A DNA stretch of 6,716 nt, taken from the NCBI GenBank assembly GCA_964343345.1, contig CAYFJE010000058.1:1-6716 (forward strand), in the 5' to 3' direction. The DNA comes from UBA6624 sp964343345 [NCBI: uncultured bacterium]. GTDB taxonomy: Bacteria; UBP7; UBA6624. Below, piece after piece: positions 1-5,332 of this stretch. The position numbers and the translations under genes were made by a program. The notes below the pieces were generated by a model. That model did not search any database. It was not told where the DNA came from and was given only the letters and a program-made list of their open reading frames with translations. Within the stretch, counting starts at the first letter, position 1; every line of letters begins with the position of its first letter.

Positions 1-1542
1 AAACATAACTGGTGCTATAGCCCAAACTTCCCATTTTTTCATATCTTTAAGATCTTTCCATTTCTCATTCAATGGACCCATGAATATCCTTTGAATCATC
101 AACAACATATAGGCTGCTGTAATAACGATAGTTACAACACCAAAAGCTGCTAAAACTCTAAAGAAATTCATACCCTCAAAAAGTCCTGAAGAAACTATCC
201 AATCAAATTTACTGAAAGCAGCAACAAAAGCCATAAATTCTCCCCAAAACCCCGAAAGACCTGGAAGGCCAAGGTTTGCCATTCCAACAAAAATCCATAT
301 TGTGAAATATGTAGGAACAATACTTCCAAGACCACCATAGGCCATCAAGTCTCTATTGTGAGTCCTCTCGTAAACAACACCAACTAAATGGAACATGCAT
401 GCACTTATTAAACCATGGCTAACCATAATAAACATACCGGCAGACAAACCAATCTCACTTGCCGTAGAAAAAGCAAAGATTAGATAACCCATATGTGAAA
501 TAGAAGAATAAGCAACCATACTCTTCCAATCCTTTTGAGCCATTGCTGCTAAAGCCGCATAGATCATGCTAACAACTCCCACGATTGCCATTATTGGAAC
601 AGCTATCCCATTTGTGTCATGTATAGCACCATTTGTTGCGGGTAATAAAATTCTTATAAAACCATATGTTCCCATCTTCAACAAGACAGCGGCTAACATC
701 ATAGAGATTGGAGTTGGAGCTTGGACATGAGCGTCTGGAAGCCATGTGTGAAAAGGAACTATAGGAACTTTTATTCCAAAACCAATGAAAAATAGCAAAA
801 ATAAAGATGTTTGTGTAACGAGCCCAGGACCATTAACAGGAATATTATTAGCAAAAAAAGTAGTTAACTCAGATATTCCGAAAGACCTTACTGGAGATGC
901 CCAAAACATAACAAGTATACCTATCAATACAGCAACAGAGCCTGCAAGGGTATACAGGAAAAGCTTTATAGCTGCATAAATTCTGTTTTTTCCACCCCAT
1001 ATACCAATCAAAAAATACATTGGTAACAACATCAATTCCCAAAATACAAAGAACATGAAAAAGTCTCTGGAAACCAAAACCCCCAAAAGAGAAGTTTCCA
1101 AAAGGAGGAAAAGGATTACATAAAGTTGTAATCTTTCTTTGATTGAATTACTTGATATAGCAGCAGATATAGAAACAAAAGTAGTTAACACTATCAAAGC
1201 CAAGGAAATTCCGTCAATTCCTAGATACCAAGAAACACCTGGACCATTACCCATCCCAATTTCAGGAAACCAAGGTGCTAAATATCCCAACTTAAAACCA
1301 AAAGGGTCAGGAAAAGATTCTCCCAATTGGGCAATAAATTTTTCAGCAGGCTCTAAAGAAAATAAGCGCCAAACCCAGAGAGAACAAACAAAGGTAACAA
1401 CACTTGTTCCTATCATTACCATTCTTAATTTTTTCTCCCCTTTTGTGAAAGATGCAATAAGAGCACCGAGCAAAGGCAGGAAAATCAAAATATTTAAAGG
1501 TTGACTCCAAAATGAAAACAATGTTAAATTTAATAAAGACAT
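1..1542 (-). CDS. nuoM: NADH-quinone oxidoreductase subunit M (ND4-like proton channel), 3' end missing at the window edge
   Basis: Middle antiporter-like proton channel of the membrane arm, between NuoN and NuoL. I translated it by hand: 514 codons stay open to the left edge with no stop. The first residues are MSLLNLTLFSFW. Conserved features are E169 (FWELMLLPMYFLIG; E. coli E144), K258 (KVPIVPFHTWLPDAHVQAPTP; E. coli K234), K289 (MLAAVLLKMGTYG; E. coli K265), the S375-H376-G helix with FHLVGVVYERTHNRDL, and E435 (GLSGFWGEF; E. coli E407). E. coli NuoM has 509 residues, so only a short C-terminal part should be missing. The roughly 25-residue offset at E169 comes from a longer hydrophilic segment at about 62-105, before the conserved core. 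The start is ATG at 1540-1542 with a good ribosome binding site, 12 bases after nuoL. nuoN would be expected next, outside the window. Confidence 0.97.
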   Translation of the reverse strand, partial: MSLLNLTLFSFWSQPLNILIFLPLLGALIASFTKGEKKLRMVMIGTSVVTFVCSLWVWRLFSLEPAEKFIAQLGESFPDPFGFKLGYLAPWFPEIGMGNGPGVSWYLGIDGISLALIVLTTFVSISAAISSNSIKERLQLYVILFLLLETSLLGVLVSRDFFMFFVFWELMLLPMYFLIGIWGGKNRIYAAIKLFLYTLAGSVAVLIGILVMFWASPVRSFGISELTTFFANNIPVNGPGLVTQTSLFLLFFIGFGIKVPIVPFHTWLPDAHVQAPTPISMMLAAVLLKMGTYGFIRILLPATNGAIHDTNGIAVPIMAIVGVVSMIYAALAAMAQKDWKSMVAYSSISHMGYLIFAFSTASEIGLSAGMFIMVSHGLISACMFHLVGVVYERTHNRDLMAYGGLGSIVPTYFTIWIFVGMANLGLPGLSGFWGEFMAFVAAFSKFDWIVSSGLFEGMNFFRVLAAFGVVTIVITAAYMLLMIQRIFMGPLNEKWKDLKDMKKWEVWAIAPVMF

Positions 1543-1549
1543 AATCTTT

Positions 1550-1556
1550 CTCCTTT
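1550..1556 (-). promoter_or_regulatory. Ribosome binding site of nuoM
   Basis: AAAGGAG in mRNA sense overlaps the nuoL TAA stop and lies seven bases before the nuoM ATG (1540-1542). It is the clearest Shine-Dalgarno sequence in the window, and it serves the only junction where the genes do not overlap. Confidence 0.8.
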
Positions 1557-3567
1557 AAGACACCCAATAACCTTGGGTTAATAAAATTAAAGCCAACATA
1601 ATCATTATCATAAAAAGGTAACCAGAAACAAATCCAGTCTGATACATTTTTACTAATTTATGTCCAGCTTTTGTTAAACTTCCAAAAAGATTAACAATTC
1701 CATCAACAATATATTTGTCAATAAACCCCGAAGCTGAAGAAAGAGTTTCCCCTAACCCCGCTACCCTGTTAACAATTCCATCAATGATGTTTTTGTCAAA
1801 CCAAGCAATTTGATCTCCTAAATAAGATCCCGGCTTTACAAAAGCCCATTGAAGAGCTTCGTCTACATATAGTCTTCTTGATAAAGATTTCCATAAAACT
1901 GGATTCTTTTTCTCAAAGAAACCAAACTCAATCTTGTCCATGTTCGATATCTTTAAAAATATACTCTTTGCCAAGAAGATAGCAAACACAGCTAAAACCG
2001 TTGAAGTTATTGCAACCTGTAAATTTAGACCATGATGTGGATGAGGGTCTATAAACAGTGCTGCCCATGAACCATGCTTACCCGGAACACCTACAAAAGA
2101 AGGTATCAAACACATTGCTGCTAAAAACATCATCGGGGAGGTCATGACTGAAGGAGATTCATGAGGATGACCATGACCTCTGTATTTACCAAAGAAAGTC
2201 AAGTAAACAACTCTAAACATATAGAAGGCTGTAAAAAAGGCAGCAATTGAAAGCATGATATATGGAATCCATCCGTCACCATGCTGGCCATAGTTGTAAG
2301 CAGACAAAAGGATTTCATCTTTGCTAAAGAATCCTGAAAAAGGAGGAATTCCAGCAAGTGCCAAAGTTCCAATCAAAAAAACCATAAAAGTTTTTGGCAT
2401 GTATTTTTTCAAATTCCCCATCTCTCTCATGTCATTTGTATGAACACCATGAATCACAGAACCTGCTGCTTGAAACAACAGAGCTTTGAAAAAAGCGTGA
2501 GTAAAAAGATGAAATATACCAGCTGCAACACTTCCAGTACCAAGTCCAGCAATCATAAAACCCAACTGACTTATAGTCGAATAAGCCAAAACTCTTTTTA
2601 TATCCCATCTAGCAATAGCGATAGATGCAGCAAAGAGAGCAGTAAAAGCACCTATGTGAGAAACAATCGAAGATGTAACTTCTCCAGCATAAATAGGTTG
2701 CAATCTTGCGACAAGATAGACACCGGCTGCAACCATTGTTGCTGCATGTATAAGGGAAGATGCCGGAGTTGGCCCTTCCATAGCATCAGGTAACCAAACA
2801 TGAAGAAAAAACTGTGCACTTTTCCCCATTGCACCACCGAATATAAGCAATGCTGCTATAGATAAAATTCCATTTGTGTCATGTGTTTTGGCAAACTCTA
2901 AAATTGTTGGAATATTAAATGTTCCAGTCAAACCATATAGAGTTAAAACTCCAAGGAATAAAGAGAGATCTCCAACTTTTGTTGTAAGAAAAGCTTTCTT
3001 TGCAGCAACCGCAGCACTCTGCTTATCAAACCAAAAACCTATCAATAGATAACTCGCCAAACCCATCAACTCCCATCCAATAAATGCCAAAATTAAATTA
3101 TTTGCTAGAACCATTATGAGCATGGCAGCAGTAAAAATAGACAGATAACCATAATATCTGGGTAGATTTTTTTCTTCATGTTGATAATATTTGCCACCAT
3201 AATCCATATAACCAAAGGAATATATATGGACCGCAGTACTTACAAGAGTAACAACAAGAAGCATCATTAATGTAAATCCATCAGCAGAAAAACTTAAATC
3301 AACAAAAGTCCCTCCACCTAGAGGAATCCATTCTGGTAATGTCCAATTAAGTTCTACAGGATGCTTGTTGTAAGTCCAGAAACCTTCTTTTTTTAAAGGA
3401 CCTCCAGAATTAAAAGATTGGAAAAAAACCAACAAAGACAAAATCGAAGACCCAACAATTGCAGCAGTTGCGATAAATGCAGCTTTTCTTTTCCATATCT
3501 TCGTTAAAGGTGCTATAAGAGCAAATGCCAACAGAGGCAACAGTGGAATTAAAATTAAATAATTCAT
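1555..3567 (-). CDS. nuoL: NADH-quinone oxidoreductase subunit L (ND5-like proton channel)
   Basis: Distal antiporter-like proton-pumping subunit of complex I. Its C-terminal lateral helix runs along the membrane arm. The key residues match E. coli positions: E166 (in GWELMGLAS; E144), D200 (TKVGD; D178), K249 (MGKSAQFFLHVWLPDAMEG; K229), H353 and H357 (IFHLFTHAFFKALL; H334 and H338), K361 (K342), and K416 (GFFSKDEIL; K399). At 670 residues it is longer than the E. coli protein (613). The extra length includes a hydrophilic stretch at about 53-88 before the conserved core, and a tandem repeat in the lateral-helix region, W589-FDKNIIDGIVN600 and F615-IDKYIVDGIVN626. A final membrane helix (about 649-664) follows. 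Histidine clusters occur at 465-469 and 509-512. The ATG overlaps the nuoK stop as ATGA; an AAAGG abuts the ATG without spacing, so translation is probably coupled to nuoK. nuoM starts 12 bases after the stop. Confidence 0.98.
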   Translation of the reverse strand: MNYLILIPLLPLLAFALIAPLTKIWKRKAAFIATAAIVGSSILSLLVFFQSFNSGGPLKKEGFWTYNKHPVELNWTLPEWIPLGGGTFVDLSFSADGFTLMMLLVVTLVSTAVHIYSFGYMDYGGKYYQHEEKNLPRYYGYLSIFTAAMLIMVLANNLILAFIGWELMGLASYLLIGFWFDKQSAAVAAKKAFLTTKVGDLSLFLGVLTLYGLTGTFNIPTILEFAKTHDTNGILSIAALLIFGGAMGKSAQFFLHVWLPDAMEGPTPASSLIHAATMVAAGVYLVARLQPIYAGEVTSSIVSHIGAFTALFAASIAIARWDIKRVLAYSTISQLGFMIAGLGTGSVAAGIFHLFTHAFFKALLFQAAGSVIHGVHTNDMREMGNLKKYMPKTFMVFLIGTLALAGIPPFSGFFSKDEILLSAYNYGQHGDGWIPYIMLSIAAFFTAFYMFRVVYLTFFGKYRGHGHPHESPSVMTSPMMFLAAMCLIPSFVGVPGKHGSWAALFIDPHPHHGLNLQVAITSTVLAVFAIFLAKSIFLKISNMDKIEFGFFEKKNPVLWKSLSRRLYVDEALQWAFVKPGSYLGDQIAWFDKNIIDGIVNRVAGLGETLSSASGFIDKYIVDGIVNLFGSLTKAGHKLVKMYQTGFVSGYLFMIMIMLALILLTQGYWVS
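1690..1803 (-). repeat. Imperfect tandem repeat in the NuoL lateral-helix region, period 78 bases (26 codons)
   Basis: Codons for residues 589-600 (1768-1803) and 615-626 (1690-1725) encode the related 12-residue units WFDKNIIDGIVN and FIDKYIVDGIVN. They share a 16-base identical block (TTAACAATTCCATCAA on the plus strand at 1691-1706 and 1769-1784). The units are exactly 26 codons apart, so the frame is kept. From memory, many NuoL proteins have a D-x-x-V-V-D-G-x-V-N element in this region just before the last membrane helix. The pattern suggests an in-frame duplication, recent or maintained by selection. Confidence 0.7.
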
Positions 3568-4010
3568 CCTTTCAATAAATTAAAATCATCCGCCTGGGTT
3601 GTCCCCAAAGATTTGTAAATATGGTATACAAGAGCTAATCCAATTGCGGCTTCTGCAACAGCAATCGTTAGAGAAAATATGACAAATATCTGACCCACAG
3701 GAACATAAACCCAAAGATCATCTCCTGTAGAAACAAATGGAGGTCTCATGGAAGAAAGTCCCCACTGTCTGCTAAAAGCAACAAGCATTAAGTTGACAGC
3801 ATTAAGCATGATTTCCATACACATCAAAATACTTATAAGGTGTCTTCTTGTAACAACACCATAGGCACCCAGTCCAAAAAGAAGCATCGCTAAGAAAAGG
3901 TATGCATTAACAGGAACTGCAGGACCATAGAAATGACAATTTCCCAAATTTTCAACAGTACATTTTTCTCCAGAAAAAGCTTCGTTCAAAAAGAAAAGAA
4001 GATTAAACAT
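3564..4010 (-). CDS. nuoK: NADH-quinone oxidoreductase subunit K (ND4L-like), long form
   Basis: Small three-helix subunit whose two buried glutamates sit between the quinone chamber and the antiporter-like channels. With the start at 4010 it has 148 residues. E66 (in MCMEIMLNA) and E120 (in VAEAAIGLAL) correspond to E. coli NuoK E36 and E72; the T54-R-R56 loop after helix one is the usual cytoplasmic turn. E. coli NuoK has only about 100 residues. The extra length is an N-terminal region of roughly 32 residues with C17 and C25, and an insert of about 18 residues (about 82-104, with RPPFVSTGDDLW) between helices two and three. I prefer the ATG at 4008-4010 because GAAGAAGG lies nine bases upstream. 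ATG at 4014-4016 and TTG at 4017-4019 are in frame but only three and zero bases from it; the two upstream starts would add two or three residues. The stop overlaps nuoL as ATGA. Confidence 0.94.
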   Translation of the reverse strand: MFNLLFFLNEAFSGEKCTVENLGNCHFYGPAVPVNAYLFLAMLLFGLGAYGVVTRRHLISILMCMEIMLNAVNLMLVAFSRQWGLSSMRPPFVSTGDDLWVYVPVGQIFVIFSLTIAVAEAAIGLALVYHIYKSLGTTQADDFNLLKG

Positions 4011-4605
4011 CGCCATCAACCTTCTTCTCTGGTTTCATGTAAACAACAACTCCCACCATAGCAATAAGAAGAACAATGCTTGCTAATTCAAAAATCAACA
4101 AATAAGGCTTCATTAAGCCGTCTCCAATGGCTTCGACAGGGACGGTTCTGTTAAGTATCTGTGGTAATGTTTTTATTGTTGCGATTTCAGAATACCTTTC
4201 CCAATGATTTGCAGCCAGATTTCTATTCGCATCAGGCCATTGAACTTTCCAGAATTGAGTACCTATCCACACAGATAAACCTAAAATAGACGAGAAAGCC
4301 CAAAAATTCTGCTTATTTCTATTTACATATTCTGAACCTCTTTCTTCTCCCCTTGTCAATAAGATTGAGAACAAGATCAAAACAATAATTCCTCCCAGAT
4401 AAAGCAATATTTGGACTATCCCTAGAAAATCAGCATTTAAAGTGATGTAAAGAGCCGCAGTGCCAAGTAAGCTCATAGCCAAAAACACAGCGTTATAAAC
4501 AATCTTCCTATGAAAAACAACGCCTAGAGCCATAACTAGTGTAAAAAGGCCAAAGAAAGAAAACCATATCCATGGCACATAAGGAGTTAAATCAAAATTA
4601 GTCAT
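4003..4605 (-). CDS. nuoJ: NADH-quinone oxidoreductase subunit J (ND6-like)
   Basis: Inner-membrane subunit next to NuoH, NuoA and NuoK. Its third helix carries the conserved tyrosine and glycines where structures of the family show a pi-bulge tied to coupling between quinone reduction and proton pumping. Of 200 residues, five hydrophobic segments can be seen at about 12-31, 35-55, 62-84, 101-117 and 167-190. The signature lies at D59-F-L-G-I-V-Q-I-L-L-Y69-L-G71-G72-I-I-V-L, and the last helix begins with the family-typical F172-E173-L-A-S. The segment from about 118 to 165 is long and hydrophilic. The basic C-terminus (KPEKK) suggests that this loop faces the periplasm. Length is close to the family norm (E. 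coli 184). The ATG lies inside the nuoI coding end. I see no strong Shine-Dalgarno sequence at proper spacing, so translation is probably coupled to nuoI. It overlaps nuoK by eight bases with the chosen nuoK start. Confidence 0.96.
   Translation of the reverse strand: MTNFDLTPYVPWIWFSFFGLFTLVMALGVVFHRKIVYNAVFLAMSLLGTAALYITLNADFLGIVQILLYLGGIIVLILFSILLTRGEERGSEYVNRNKQNFWAFSSILGLSVWIGTQFWKVQWPDANRNLAANHWERYSEIATIKTLPQILNRTVPVEAIGDGLMKPYLLIFELASIVLLIAMVGVVVYMKPEKKVDGDV
4020..4027 (-). promoter_or_regulatory. Ribosome binding site of nuoK (decides start)
   Basis: GAAGAAGG in mRNA sense lies within the last codons of nuoJ. It is nine bases from the ATG at 4008-4010, three from the ATG at 4014-4016 and directly against the TTG at 4017-4019, so the most downstream ATG has the most normal spacing. 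Confidence 0.55.
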
Positions 4606-5332
4606 CTATTTCTGGTATCTCATAATCCTTTTCTTCTTTTTCTTCAACATCCTCTTCAACAATCTCTAATGCATCCTCGTCCATTGGCTCATAACCTTCG
4701 TAAACATCTTTTTGAAAAATATTTTTTTGCTTAAAATAACCCAAACTATCAGCAACATCTCCAGGGTCACTCGCATCAAAAAGTTCAGGATAGACTGATG
4801 ATTCAAAAGCAACAAGGTCCTCTAAATTAAAAACTAAAGATTCATTGTCATTATGGCTAAAAGCATCTGTTCTTTCATAAGTTGCAGTTTCAAAATCTCT
4901 CGAAAACCTTATCGCATCACTTGGACAAATATCAACACAAAAACCACAATTATGACAAGCTGCATAATTCAAAGTGTAAACTCTTGGCCTTTTGTCTCTG
5001 CCTTTTCCTTCTGGAAGAACCTCTATGAGGTTGTCTGGACAAGCTTGAGCACATAACTGGCAAGCATCACAACGCATCCTGCCTTTCTCATCAATCATCT
5101 GAACAAATCTTCCTCTCCATCTGTGGCTCATTACACGATCATTGCCTGGGTATTCAAGAGTATCGTTTTGCTCAAAGTTTCTTAAGAATTTCTCTAAAAC
5201 CAACTTCAAGCCACCTTTGATTCCGGTAGCACTCGCCCTTATCACGACAAAAGCAAAAGCCATCAAAATAACAAATATGAAAATAGCAACTATCATCGAA
5301 ATGTTTCCAACTGTTTCTAATTGCATATTCAT
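4598..5332 (-). CDS. nuoI: NADH-quinone oxidoreductase subunit I (2x[4Fe-4S] ferredoxin-like), with N-terminal TM helix and acidic C-terminal tail
   Basis: Carries the last electrons of the Fe-S chain before the terminal cluster in NuoB and quinone. In the 244 residues, motif one is C88-x2-C91-x2-C94-x3-C98-P and motif two is C126-x2-C129-x2-C132-x3-C136-P. By family rule the first three Cys of each motif plus the last Cys of the other bind each cluster. The upstream R71-W-R-G-R75 matches the family's RYRGR-like segment. Two parts exceed the usual bacterial length (E. coli 180): an N-terminal membrane helix (about 11-31), and a C-terminal region after about 160 ending in an acidic tail, where 19 of residues 209-244 are Asp or Glu. 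I chose the ATG at 5330-5332 because it forms an ATGA overlap with the nuoH stop and follows AAAGGA and AGGG; an in-frame TTG 16 codons upstream has no such support, and ATG at 5324-5326 is a weaker alternative. The gene overlaps nuoJ by eight bases. Confidence 0.96.
   Translation of the reverse strand: MNMQLETVGNISMIVAIFIFVILMAFAFVVIRASATGIKGGLKLVLEKFLRNFEQNDTLEYPGNDRVMSHRWRGRFVQMIDEKGRMRCDACQLCAQACPDNLIEVLPEGKGRDKRPRVYTLNYAACHNCGFCVDICPSDAIRFSRDFETATYERTDAFSHNDNESLVFNLEDLVAFESSVYPELFDASDPGDVADSLGYFKQKNIFQKDVYEGYEPMDEDALEIVEEDVEEKEEKDYEIPEIDD

Noticed and set aside
1139-1504. 121-codon open frame on the plus strand, opposite nuoM
   Set aside because: It lies wholly antisense to a conserved gene, its product is low-complexity and basic, and there is no ribosome binding site or family motif. 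It is a shadow of the AT-rich coding strand.
1543-1554. Gap between nuoL and nuoM as a promoter or terminator site
   Set aside because: At twelve bases it is filled by the nuoM ribosome binding site and spacer. No -35/-10 pair or stem-loop is visible.
2440-2793. 117-codon open frame on the plus strand, opposite nuoL
   Set aside because: It is antisense to the most conserved part of NuoL. The Ser- and Cys-rich product is typical of complemented codons for small and hydrophobic residues.
4722-4728. Run of seven A (mRNA sense) in nuoI just before the acidic tail, with the slippery-like frame A-AAA-AAT; a -1 shift would reach TGA after ten codons and remove the tail
   Set aside because: AT-rich coding DNA often has such runs, the AAT codon makes a weak slip site, and I see no convincing stimulatory stem downstream. 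Conservation in relatives would be needed to revive it.
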